Assembly (NCBI GenBank): GCA_040766985.1 | Contig: JAXGPL010000031.1 | Location: 1 to 17,773, forward strand | DNA: 17,773 bases | Source: JAXGPL01 sp040766985 | Lineage (GTDB): Bacteria; Bacillota; Sulfobacillia; JAUYEG01 | Direction of reading: 5' to 3' | Shown here: positions 1 through 6,855 of the stretch, in pieces | Position numbering within the stretch: the first letter of the stretch is position 1 | Layout: every line of letters begins with the position of its first letter | Notes under the pieces: generated by a model | The model's database searches: none | The model's input: only the letters and a program-made list of their open reading frames with translations | What the model was told of the DNA's origin: nothing | Position numbers and translations under genes: made by a program

Positions 1-1
1 C

Positions 2-175
2 GTCGGCAGCACATCAACCGGGCGGGAAGTTGAGTGCAGAGTAGTCAACGGTTTCTGGGGGTTGTTGGTGATCGACGCTAAACCTTACGAATGGTGGACA
101 TCCGTTAACGCCGTGGACGCGGATGGCCTCGTGCTATTCCGTTATTGGGACGGCGAACGCTGGCACGCGGGGTAA
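2..175 (+). CDS. C-terminal fragment of an unknown protein (5' end outside window)
   Basis: An open frame enters from the left edge and runs 57 codons to a TAA at 173-175. I do not recognise a known family. Its first residues (GSTSTGREVECRVVNGFW, nt 5-58) match residues 166-183 of the lipoprotein at 1714-2364 (GTTTQGRTYEGRVVNGYW) at 11 of 18 positions. The distance from this motif to the stop is also similar (56 versus 51 residues). This suggests the two proteins share a C-terminal domain and are diverged paralogues. The other protein is a predicted lipoprotein, so this one may be secreted too, but its N-terminus is not visible. The next gene starts 82 bp downstream on the same strand, so co-transcription is possible. 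Frame choice rests on this paralogy; the other forward frame beginning at base 1 stops early. Confidence 0.6.
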   Translation, partial: VGSTSTGREVECRVVNGFWGLLVIDAKPYEWWTSVNAVDADGLVLFRYWDGERWHAG

Positions 176-257
176 CTGAGCACCCGGGCCGGCTTCAGGT
201 GGATAGGCACGAGTGGCTGCACTTGCATGCTGCTGGTGTACGAGGGGGAGGTCCCAC

Positions 258-1358
258 GTGGGTTGTCACTGGTCTCATGGCCGGTCGGCGTCGTTCGGGT
301 TGCGCCTCTTATGCATCCTCCTTGTCTCTTCGCTGCTCTTGCCGCTCACCGGCTGCCAGATTGTCAGCGGAGAGGAAGTCCCCAACCCGCAGCCCCAGCC
401 GCCCGTGCTGACCGGTGCAACGGGGGAATTGCTTTACATAACCATCGACGGTGACCTTACGCTTCTCCGTCCTGGTACGTCCTCTGGCCCTGAGGCCACC
501 GTGCTGCAGCGGGGTCTTCCGGCTCACACCTCGTGGGCGTGGTCACCTGACGGTCAGGCGTATGCTTTGGCCATCCCCCGCGACGGCATCGATGCTCATG
601 ACATCTTGGTCTATTCCGTTGCGTCCGGGGAGTTGCTTCATGAGACCAGAGGCTTTCCGACCTTCGGCCTGGGCGCCATTGAATGGCCTGCGAAAGGCCC
701 CTCCTTCAGCCTTGATACGGGCACTGGATTCGGCCGTGCGCTGGATCTCTTCACGCTAGGGCAGCCGGACCCGGTTGCATCGATCGGATACCAAGGTTCG
801 TACCGATGGTCCCCGGACGCTCAGGTGATTGCCTATTGTCAGCCGCGGGAGATCGAATCGCCCAATCTGTGGGAACTGACGGAGGCTGGCGGGTCAGGTG
901 ACCTTGCGATCTACCTAGTCCAAACCGGCGAGACGACGACCCTGATTGAGGGGACCGCAGAGTACATGTACTCCCCCACGGCATGGCTCTCCGCCGATCG
1001 GCTCGTGGTTCGACGCTTGGCATCGGATCCGGAGGCGCCAGACCATGTCGCGTACTTTGAATGCGGCCTGAGTGATCCACCGTCACTCGCTCCGCTTGAG
1101 GTAATGCCATATAACCTGGATCGCGACTTCGTGGTCGATCTGGTTCCCCCGGACCTGCGAGAGAGCTGCAAGCGGACCGGGCAGTACTCGTGGACCGCCG
1201 ACCTCTCCTACGTTGCTGTTGCCCTCCGGGCGGTGGAAAGCGGCAGGTTCGACGTCTGGGTTATGTCTGCCGACGGAACCGAGGCAAGCAAAGTTGCGGA
1301 TGATTGCGTTGGGGGAACCAAAGCCCTGTGGCGGCCAGGCTATCTGTTGGTACCTTAG
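258..1358 (+). CDS. Secreted beta-propeller-like lipoprotein (TolB/WD40-like repeats)
   Basis: I chose the GTG at 258 because GGGGGAGG (244-251) lies 6 bases upstream. An in-frame ATG at 213 has no comparable site. The 366-residue product begins with a basic stretch, a hydrophobic core (LCILLVSSLLLPL) and a lipobox LTGC, with Cys33 as the likely lipidated residue. A Pro-rich linker follows. The body carries WSPDG-type blade motifs near Trp95 (WSPDG), Trp184 (WSPDA) and Trp312 (WTAD), each followed by a hydrophobic beta strand, and a late VWVMSADG strand. This is the layout of TolB-like or WD40-like propellers that sit outside the membrane. No catalytic residues are evident, so a binding or scaffold role is inferred. 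It is followed by 355 bp without a convincing gene. The lipoprotein and propeller calls are fairly secure; the function is unknown. Confidence 0.8.
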   Translation: MGCHWSHGRSASFGLRLLCILLVSSLLLPLTGCQIVSGEEVPNPQPQPPVLTGATGELLYITIDGDLTLLRPGTSSGPEATVLQRGLPAHTSWAWSPDGQAYALAIPRDGIDAHDILVYSVASGELLHETRGFPTFGLGAIEWPAKGPSFSLDTGTGFGRALDLFTLGQPDPVASIGYQGSYRWSPDAQVIAYCQPREIESPNLWELTEAGGSGDLAIYLVQTGETTTLIEGTAEYMYSPTAWLSADRLVVRRLASDPEAPDHVAYFECGLSDPPSLAPLEVMPYNLDRDFVVDLVPPDLRESCKRTGQYSWTADLSYVAVALRAVESGRFDVWVMSADGTEASKVADDCVGGTKALWRPGYLLVP

Positions 1359-1713
1359 GCGTTCAGTCAGGGCTGGATACGAATGTGGAGGTAGGGCCAG
1401 GTATGGCGGGAGGTGGTCTAGGGTGAAAAGCGCGTAAGATGTGGGTTTCTCTGCACCGTACTTCCTTCATGGATACGGCCAGTGGTGATGTGGCTCGTGC
1501 TGGCCCCAGGAGAAGAGGCGTGAGGCGAGCAACAGCGCAGTGGTACCTCCACCAGGTCGCCGGGAAAAGCAGTGCCACACCGATCGGTCCGGGCAGACCC
1601 AGCAAGCAGGCTGACAGCACACGACGACCTCAGCGTCATTGTGGCGCAATTGGAGCTATAGGTGGTATAATGGAGGCAACGGCAATCGGAAACCGCAAAG
1701 GAGTTGCTGTCCG
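1359..1713. other. Intergenic stretch without a convincing gene
   Basis: I see no gene here. Open frames on both strands (for example 1439-1765 + and 1418-1795 -) give Arg-, Ser- and Pro-rich translations without domains, lack a good ribosome-binding site, and overlap the well-supported gene starting at 1714. No T-tailed terminator hairpin is visible after the stop at 1358. The only recognisable elements are the extended -10 motif at 1663-1671 and the ribosome-binding site at 1697-1703, both serving the next gene. Confidence 0.5.
1663..1671 (+). promoter_or_regulatory. Candidate extended -10 promoter for the 1714 gene
   Basis: TGGTATAAT matches a perfect TATAAT box preceded by the TGn extended -10 element. 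No good -35 hexamer sits 16-18 bases upstream: TTGTGG at 1639-1644 is 21 bases away and TTGGAG at 1650-1655 only 10. Extended -10 promoters can work without a -35. Transcription would start near 1678 and give a leader of roughly 35 bases containing the AAAGGAG site at 1697-1703. This is a sequence match only. Confidence 0.5.
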
Positions 1714-2364
1714 ATGGGCTGCCCAACAACCCGCCCCGACATCGTACCGTGGCCGAAGACCTTAGTGGCCCTGCTGGTGATCCTCGTTCTGTCACTGACT
1801 ATTCCCTCCTGTTCTCAGGCCTTCAGGCAGGCTGTAGTCCCCCCTGAGGAGATACCGGCAGAGATACGCGAGAGGGGATCGCAGAGGGAGAGTGACCCCG
1901 CCCCCGTCTGGCGGGCCTACTATGAGCAGGGCGGATACGATATCGCTGTGGCCTATTACCTGCCTTCCACTACACTCGGCAACAGGGAGCGTTGGGCTTG
2001 GTTTGTGTTCCGCAACGGGCAGTGCATTGCCAGACCGGGGATAGGTGGCCAAAACTACGTTCTTGGCCATCCGCAGGGCTTTGATGAGCGGCATGTCTGG
2101 AATGCAATTGAGGACCTGGACGCCACCCCCGGCGGTGATCCCGCCGACAACGCCCTTCGTATTTACGCCTACGGCTGGGCATGGGACGATGAGGCGTACA
2201 AGGCAACCGGGACAACCACACAAGGCCGGACCTACGAGGGCCGGGTTGTCAACGGCTACTGGATGCTTTTTGACCTAGATGTGGATGGCATCGATCGCTT
2301 TGAGACAGTAGTGGTGCAGGACGACGAGGGAGAAGTGATCCGCACACATCGGCGGACCGAGTAG
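1714..2364 (+). CDS. Predicted lipoprotein of unknown family, paralogous to the left-edge fragment
   Basis: I chose the ATG at 1714 because AAAGGAG (1697-1703) lies 10 bases upstream and an extended -10 promoter lies before it. An in-frame TTG at 1639 would precede that promoter. The 216-residue product has a hydrophobic segment (TLVALLVILVLSLTI) ending in IPSC, a somewhat atypical lipobox because Pro occupies the -2 position, with Cys33. The mature part is rich in aromatic residues and Asp and has no motif I recognise. Residues 166-183 (GTTTQGRTYEGRVVNGYW) match the partial protein at the left edge. The C-terminal third looks beta-rich with alternating acidic strands (LDVDGIDRFETVVVQDDEGEV). 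The next gene begins 23 bp downstream with its own strong ribosome-binding site, so the two probably form an operon. Function is unknown. Confidence 0.75.
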   Translation: MGCPTTRPDIVPWPKTLVALLVILVLSLTIPSCSQAFRQAVVPPEEIPAEIRERGSQRESDPAPVWRAYYEQGGYDIAVAYYLPSTTLGNRERWAWFVFRNGQCIARPGIGGQNYVLGHPQGFDERHVWNAIEDLDATPGGDPADNALRIYAYGWAWDDEAYKATGTTTQGRTYEGRVVNGYWMLFDLDVDGIDRFETVVVQDDEGEVIRTHRRTE

Positions 2365-2387
2365 GCGAAGCGGAAGGGGGAGTCCGG

Positions 2388-3392
2388 ATGAGCTTGTCAG
2401 GCTGGCGTAAGGCGACCTGTCACATCCCAGAGATCGCGTTGATCATTCTTGTGTCCATCACGGCTGCCTCCTGCGCGGGGTCCAGGGACCTGCTGATGAC
2501 TGCCACGGCGGCAATTACAGGGACGGAAATCGTCATCTCAGGCACCGCCAACGTCCCCGACAATTCATTGTTGCTGTGTGAGGTCCTGGAACAAGGCAGC
2601 GATACGACAGTCGCGCAAGGCACCACGGTAGTCAATAATTGCAGGTACACTTACGCGGCGTCCCTTGGAGATATGCGCTCAGGTGTGGTCGAAGTGAGAG
2701 TTGTGTTCACAATGCAGCCGGAGGAGTCCCTCTCTCAGCCGGAAGCGATCCTCCGGCTCTACGGGTCCCGTGGAGAAAAGCTCAAGGGCAACCAGATTGT
2801 CAACACGGGAGGAACCAAGAGCGGTCTGGTTACGGCTACGGTAGACTTTGTGCGCCCCGTCGCACACCAAGTCGTCAAGACAACCGACATCTCGCCCCTC
2901 GATGCCGAGCGCGTCCTGATATGGTATGTCGTCGTTGAGGGTCAGCCAAGCCCTCGCGAACTGAGCGCGTTGGCCGACGAGCTAATCGTCGACGCCAAGG
3001 AGAAAGCTCCGTTCAATGCGCTTTCAATCAGGTTCTATGACTATCCACATTACGTTGAGCAGCACCGCGCCTACACCGTAGGCAGGGTCGATTACGCTCC
3101 GTGGGGTGATTTGGGTAAGGGCCTGATGATTAATGCCGGCGAGTACAACGTCATGTTGCGTAGTGACAACCTGCCCGCCAAGGACTGGTCAAAGCAACTG
3201 ACTCCTGCTGAAGTGGAGATCTGGGAAGCGACCGAGATCGAGTATTCGAGGCGAGAGGACTTGCTTACCAACGCATCAGCGGAGGTTGATGAGGACTCGT
3301 TGTTCCGCGATATGGCACGGAAGCACGGCACGACGATAGATGAGGTCAGGAGGATATACCTGAAGTTCGCCGGCTGGGAGGCCTCAGACTGA
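2388..3392 (+). CDS. Predicted lipoprotein of unknown function with N-terminal beta-rich domain
   Basis: The start at 2388 is supported by GGAAGGGGGAG (2372-2382), 5 bases upstream. The 334-residue product begins with a signal-like segment (EIALIILVSITAASC); Cys29 fits a relaxed lipobox. Residues about 35-150 alternate hydrophobic and polar residues in a way typical of an Ig-like or other beta-sandwich extracellular domain (ITGTEIVISGTANV). A more alpha/beta middle follows (about 165-250), then a charged region and a C-terminal helix near 310-330 (HGTTIDEVRRIYLKFAGW). I recognise no catalytic motif. The gene ends 9 bp from the convergent deacetylase gene. One sampled line (3001-3060) has 26 of 60 G+C and another (2581-2640) has 32 of 60, well below neighbouring regions. 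This hints at a different history, but transfer is not shown. Confidence 0.75.
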   Translation: MSLSGWRKATCHIPEIALIILVSITAASCAGSRDLLMTATAAITGTEIVISGTANVPDNSLLLCEVLEQGSDTTVAQGTTVVNNCRYTYAASLGDMRSGVVEVRVVFTMQPEESLSQPEAILRLYGSRGEKLKGNQIVNTGGTKSGLVTATVDFVRPVAHQVVKTTDISPLDAERVLIWYVVVEGQPSPRELSALADELIVDAKEKAPFNALSIRFYDYPHYVEQHRAYTVGRVDYAPWGDLGKGLMINAGEYNVMLRSDNLPAKDWSKQLTPAEVEIWEATEIEYSRREDLLTNASAEVDEDSLFRDMARKHGTTIDEVRRIYLKFAGWEASD

Positions 3393-3401
3393 GAGCCGGG
3401 C

Positions 3402-4346
3402 CTAGCCCTGCGCCGTGCGGTGTTTGACGTCGATAACGCCCTTGCTGAGCACCTCGAACCGGTAGCCGCTCGCCTTGAGTTCGTGGATGACTGAGGGCAG
3501 AGCCTCCACCGTTGCGCCGCTCGCGGGGCCGTCGTGGAACAGGAGCACGAGGTCCCGGCCGTGTAGCCTGGCGATCTGCTCCTTGGTGGTAGATATGATT
3601 GAGCCGGCCGTGGCACCGGGTAGAGCGTCGCCCGAGTCAACATTCCAGTCAAAATAGTCGTAGCCCTGGCTGACTACTTCTCGGATCAAGTCCTCAACGA
3701 TGATGTCGTAGCCTGATGCCGCCTGACACACCGTACTCGACGATCCGCCCGGAAACCGCATGATATTCGTACGGATTCCGAACTCGCGATAGAGGAAATC
3801 CTCAAGGCGGCGGAAGTCCGCGAAGAACGAGTCCACGCAGGCATATACGGTCTTGTAGTGGTGTGTGTAGCTATGGATGCCGATGGCGTGGCCGTCAGCG
3901 ACGATTTGGCCGTAGATGTCCTGGTGGCCCGATAGATTGTTGCCTGTCACAAAGAATGTAGCAGGCACGCCCGAATTCCTCAGGATCTCAAGGACCTTGA
4001 GGGTGTTGAGGCTCGGACCGTCGTCGATGGTGATGTAGGCCACCGGCCTGCCGTTCTCCCACGCCTCCTTCTCACGCTCCAGGCGTTGGTAATCAGCCCG
4101 CAGCCGTTCCAACTCCTCAACCAGGCGGTCGATCTCGGCCTGGAGTTCGGTTTGGCGACCTTCCGCGTCGGTCACGGCTTGCCGGAGCGCGAGAAGCTCG
4201 GGGCTTGCTGCATCGGCCGCCGACGCGTGTGCCCAGACAAATGACACGGCGGTCGTCAGCGCCAGAGTGAGCGCAGTCAGGATTAGGATTGTAGCTGGAC
4301 CGCGCTGCTTGCGTACAGGTGGTCGGTCTGGGGTTAGTAGCTGCAT
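3402..4346 (-). CDS. Membrane-anchored NodB-family polysaccharide deacetylase
   Basis: This is a 314-residue NodB-homology (carbohydrate esterase 4) enzyme, a metal-dependent family that removes N- or O-acetyl groups from peptidoglycan, chitin or other polysaccharides. The ATG at 4346 was chosen over a GTG at 4409 because GAGGTGGG sits just upstream of it. Residues 17-39 form one hydrophobic anchor or uncleaved signal. Residues about 49-95 are a charged heptad-like coiled coil (LQAEIDRLVEELERLRADY). The catalytic domain follows, with all five motifs visible: TIDDGP (Asp108, Asp109), HSYTH (His158 and His162, metal ligands), RFPGG (197-201), DWNVDSGD (233-240) and LLFHDG (268-273). The domain should lie outside the membrane, with the coiled coil as a spacer toward the wall. 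It is convergent with the lipoprotein gene at 2388. The exact substrate cannot be told. Confidence 0.9.
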   Translation of the reverse strand: MQLLTPDRPPVRKQRGPATILILTALTLALTTAVSFVWAHASAADAASPELLALRQAVTDAEGRQTELQAEIDRLVEELERLRADYQRLEREKEAWENGRPVAYITIDDGPSLNTLKVLEILRNSGVPATFFVTGNNLSGHQDIYGQIVADGHAIGIHSYTHHYKTVYACVDSFFADFRRLEDFLYREFGIRTNIMRFPGGSSSTVCQAASGYDIIVEDLIREVVSQGYDYFDWNVDSGDALPGATAGSIISTTKEQIARLHGRDLVLLFHDGPASGATVEALPSVIHELKASGYRFEVLSKGVIDVKHRTAQG

Positions 4347-4490
4347 CTTGACCCACCTCGGTGTCGGAAATCTACTGCCACCGCTCAAGGTAACATAAGT
4401 AGTCGACACGCTCTTCTCAGCGCGATGAGCAGATGTGACGGATGGTTTACAGCGAGGCGAAGTTTGAAGTGACAGGCCGCAAAGCAGTCC

Positions 4491-5810
4491 CTAAACCGGC
4501 CGGCGGGCTTCGATGATCACCCCGTCCGCCTGCCGTAGCCCCCGCTTGATGATTTCGCGGGCGAGCCCTAAGGTGCCGGCCAGGGAGTCGCCGATAATCC
4601 CGATGCCCTGCCGCAGGGAGACGCTCTCCCTTGCCCACTGGCCGGCGAGGATGCCTTCGACGGCTGCCGTGCCACACTTCAGCGCACAGCTGGCCTTGGC
4701 GCCGTCGCAGAGCATCCCAAGCAGGTTGCCGATGACCAACTGGGCTGCAGCCTCAAGCTGCTGCATGTTGCCGCCGAGCAGCCAGCACGCCGCGGCTGCT
4801 ACTCCGGTGGCTGCGCTGACCGAACCGCAGGCCGGGGACACTTCGCCGATAAACGAGTGGACATAAAGGTTGACCGCGTGGGCAACGACTAACGCCGTCG
4901 TCTGCCGGCCGGCGTCTGCTCCGACTGCGTTGGCGACCAACAAAACCGGAATCGCCACGGTGATACCCTGGTTGCCGCTGCCTGCGCTCGTCAGGACCGG
5001 CCAGTCCTGCCCGGTCATCCGCGCGGTCACGGCTGCCGAGACCATTGAGCGGGCCTTGTGGTCGAGTGCCGGGGCGGTTTGGGAGGCGGTCAGTCCGAGG
5101 AGGTGCAAACCAAGGGGTGGCTGGCCGAGCGACGTATTGAGTGGACATCGGGCGGAGAGCACGGCTTCGGCGAGCTCCATGTTGGACAGCGCGCCCTGCC
5201 GGACGAAGACCGCATCCGCGGGGTCGACGCCCAATGCCGCCTTCACCACCCGTTGGAACGGCCACTCCGCCAGGCAGGCGAGTTCACAGCCGCCCGTGCC
5301 CGAGGGTCCAGCATCCGGCGCGCGGGTGATCCGCATCCCCTGCATAACGTCCCGTCCGTCAATCGTTGCGCTCTGGATGCTGCTATGGCCGCCGGCGATT
5401 ACCACTTCGGCGGCGTGCCCCTGGGCCTTTGCGACGACCCGCACATACACGCTGTCTCTGCCGCAATCGGCGTCGGCGGCAACGTGTCCTTTGTCGAGGA
5501 ACGCGTGGGCAGCGGCAATCCTGTCGGGAGTAAGCGCCTGAAGGATCTTCAGTTGTGCGCCGCTGTTCCTGACCACGGCGCCGAGGGCGGCTGCAGCAGC
5601 GGGCCCCCTGCGCGGCGTACCGGGCAGGCTGGCGCCGAGCGCATTCTTGAATACACCTGCGCTGGTCACTACCTCGAGCCTCTCGGGCTCAAGTCCCAGC
5701 AGTTCGACAGCCAGCGCAGCCGCATATGCGATCGCCGCCGGCTCAGTGCATACCGTGGCGATTTGCGATCCGCTCTGAACAAGACCCAGCAGAATCCCCG
5801 CATCAGACAT
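4491..5810 (-). CDS. cyuA: L-cysteine desulfidase / serine dehydratase-like protein (UPF0597, CyuA/YhaM family)
   Basis: The 439-residue protein matches the CyuA (YhaM/UPF0597) family in length and motifs. These cytoplasmic iron-sulphur enzymes break L-cysteine into sulphide, ammonia and pyruvate, and are related to the alpha chain of bacterial L-serine dehydratase. The ATG at 5810 follows GGGAGG by 7 bases. The longer in-frame start at 5948 would add a residue stretch unlike the family and overlap the divergent gene. Visible family motifs are CTEPAAIAYA (Cys21), GSGNQG in the middle, CGSVSAATG (Cys328) and CDGAKASCALK (Cys368, Cys375). Cys21, Cys328 and Cys368 are the likely cluster ligands by analogy with characterised homologues. 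It is divergent from the P-loop kinase gene. The family call is firm; whether cysteine is the real substrate here is inferred. Confidence 0.88.
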   Translation of the reverse strand: MSDAGILLGLVQSGSQIATVCTEPAAIAYAAALAVELLGLEPERLEVVTSAGVFKNALGASLPGTPRRGPAAAAALGAVVRNSGAQLKILQALTPDRIAAAHAFLDKGHVAADADCGRDSVYVRVVAKAQGHAAEVVIAGGHSSIQSATIDGRDVMQGMRITRAPDAGPSGTGGCELACLAEWPFQRVVKAALGVDPADAVFVRQGALSNMELAEAVLSARCPLNTSLGQPPLGLHLLGLTASQTAPALDHKARSMVSAAVTARMTGQDWPVLTSAGSGNQGITVAIPVLLVANAVGADAGRQTTALVVAHAVNLYVHSFIGEVSPACGSVSAATGVAAAACWLLGGNMQQLEAAAQLVIGNLLGMLCDGAKASCALKCGTAAVEGILAGQWARESVSLRQGIGIIGDSLAGTLGLAREIIKRGLRQADGVIIEARRPV

Positions 5811-5880
5811 ATCCGAACCTCCCTCGGGAAGCCTCGGAAAGCGTGTTCTTTGGATAGGATGACGATTCCTTGCTAGCCAA

Positions 5881-5898
5881 TCGCGGCCTCGGTCGCGA
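5881..5898. repeat. Short inverted repeat between cyuA-like and kinase genes
   Basis: TCGCG (5881-5885) and CGCGA (5894-5898) form a perfect 5-bp inverted repeat around an 8-base centre. It lies in the divergent region upstream of both genes. It could be a small operator half-site pair or a leader hairpin, but such short GC-rich repeats also arise by chance. Confidence 0.25.
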
Positions 5899-5966
5899 AA
5901 GCAGGGGAAATGCGGTGCTTGCTGAACGACGGCTTCAGGCAAGAGCACGACGAGGAGTGGGCAGCG

Positions 5967-6512
5967 GTGGCAGCAGAGAGATTGCCGGCGCTCTACATCA
6001 TTACCGGCATCATGGCATCAGGCAAATCGACGGTGGCTGAAATGCTTGCACAGCGGCTTGAGCCCGGGGTGCACGTGCGTGGCGATGTGTTTCGGCGGAT
6101 GGTCGTCGCCGGCAGGGCGGAGATGGCCCCGGACCCGTCGCCCGAAGCACTCCGGCAACTCGATCTTCGCTACCGGCTCACCGCTCAGGTGGCGGAAGCG
6201 TATCGGGAGGTTGGTTTCAACGTCGTCGTCCAGGACATTTACCTGGGCGACGGATTGCGGCGGATCGTTGAGCTGGTGCGGAGCAGGCCGCTTTACGTCG
6301 TGGTGCTCTGCCCGAGGCCGGACGTTGTGGCAGCCAGGGAGGCTGCGCGGGGCAAGGCGGCCTACGGGACCTGGTCGGTTGGGCAACTGGACACGATCCT
6401 GCGCACGCAAACCCAACGCCTCGGCCTGTGGGTCGACAACTCGGACCAGAGGCCGGAGCAAACGGTCGATGAGGTGTTACGACGCGCGCCGGCGGAGGCC
6501 CGGGTGGGATAG
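5967..6512 (+). CDS. Small P-loop kinase / phosphotransferase (AAA-type, CPT-like)
   Basis: The frame encodes a compact nucleotide-binding protein, 181 residues from the GTG at 5967. That start follows GAGGAG (5952-5957) by 9 bases and puts the Walker A loop near the N-terminus, as usual for this family. An upstream ATG at 5910 would add 19 residues, but its GGGG lies only 2 bases away. With the GTG start, Walker A is GIMASGKST (residues 14-22, Lys20). Next comes HVRGDVFRRM, the position where chloramphenicol-phosphotransferase-like and zeta-toxin-like kinases place an acceptor-binding Asp. Then come beta strands NVVVQDIYLGD and YVVVLCPRP, and an Arg-bearing lid region. It probably phosphorylates a small molecule using ATP. 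No antitoxin-like partner gene is adjacent, so a toxin role is not supported. The substrate is unknown. Confidence 0.82.
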   Translation: MAAERLPALYIITGIMASGKSTVAEMLAQRLEPGVHVRGDVFRRMVVAGRAEMAPDPSPEALRQLDLRYRLTAQVAEAYREVGFNVVVQDIYLGDGLRRIVELVRSRPLYVVVLCPRPDVVAAREAARGKAAYGTWSVGQLDTILRTQTQRLGLWVDNSDQRPEQTVDEVLRRAPAEARVG

Positions 6513-6560
6513 GCGGCGACGGTCGGCTTGAGGCCTCGGAAATCATTCGTGCATGCCGGA

Positions 6561-6584
6561 GGTTGCTGCAGCTGGGGCGCAACC
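6561..6584. terminator. Candidate hairpin between convergent genes
   Basis: GGTTGC (6561-6566) and GCAACC (6579-6584) form a perfect 6-bp stem with a 12-base loop between the stops of the kinase gene (+) and the small membrane gene (-). The position suits a shared transcription end. There is no T-tract on either side, so intrinsic termination is doubtful. Confidence 0.3.
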
Positions 6585-6593
6585 GGTGTCGTG

Positions 6594-6847
6594 CTACCGC
6601 CCGAAAACCACGACGACGTTGTATGTGGTCGCGGCAAGGATGACCGCGTTACTTAAGCCCTCACTCAAGAGCGACTTCTTTTCCAACGGCCCATTGGTCG
6701 CGACGTAGGCGCCTGACACCGCGAGCACGGCTATTCCAAGGACGATCAGCGGGGCGTGCCGCGCGTGGGAGGGTGCAGCAGCCGGTATAGAGAGTAAATG
6801 CCGATCAGTATCCAATCCAGAGCCAGGCGCGTTTTTGCGGCCATCAT
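6594..6847 (-). pseudogene. Small membrane protein, apparently frameshifted
   Basis: An ATG at 6847 (next codon also ATG) begins 8 bases after the stop of the lipoprotein gene. It reads MMAAKTRLALDWILIGIYS and on to a TGA at 6746-6748, 33 residues in all. The adjacent frame then continues with two hydrophobic helices (LIVLGIAVLAVSGAYVA and LSNAVILAATTYNVVVVF) to the stop at 6594. Adding one C to the CCCC run (6751-6754 on the + strand as GGGG) joins them into one 84-residue protein with three hydrophobic segments and the junction TRGTPPLIVLG. The longer frame starting at 6917 overlaps the lipoprotein gene and has a non-hydrophobic, Arg-rich N-terminus, so I regard that extension as spurious. 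No family is recognised. Tight spacing suggests an operon with the lipoprotein. It could be a real mutation or a base missed in sequencing. Confidence 0.5.
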
Positions 6848-6855
6848 GCAGCCGC

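Noticed and set aside
1439..1765. 108-codon + strand frame in the gap before the 1714 lipoprotein
   Set aside because: It has no ribosome-binding site, runs through the candidate promoter and the start of the next gene in another frame, and encodes no recognisable feature.
5058..5876. 272-codon + strand frame
   Set aside because: It is antisense to the CyuA-like gene, has no ribosome-binding site or domain, and its composition is what the opposite strand of a GC-rich gene produces.
5910..6512. P-loop kinase next to another gene as a zeta-type toxin-antitoxin pair
   Set aside because: No small antitoxin-like gene is adjacent on the same strand, and the protein has the compact form of a metabolic small-molecule kinase.
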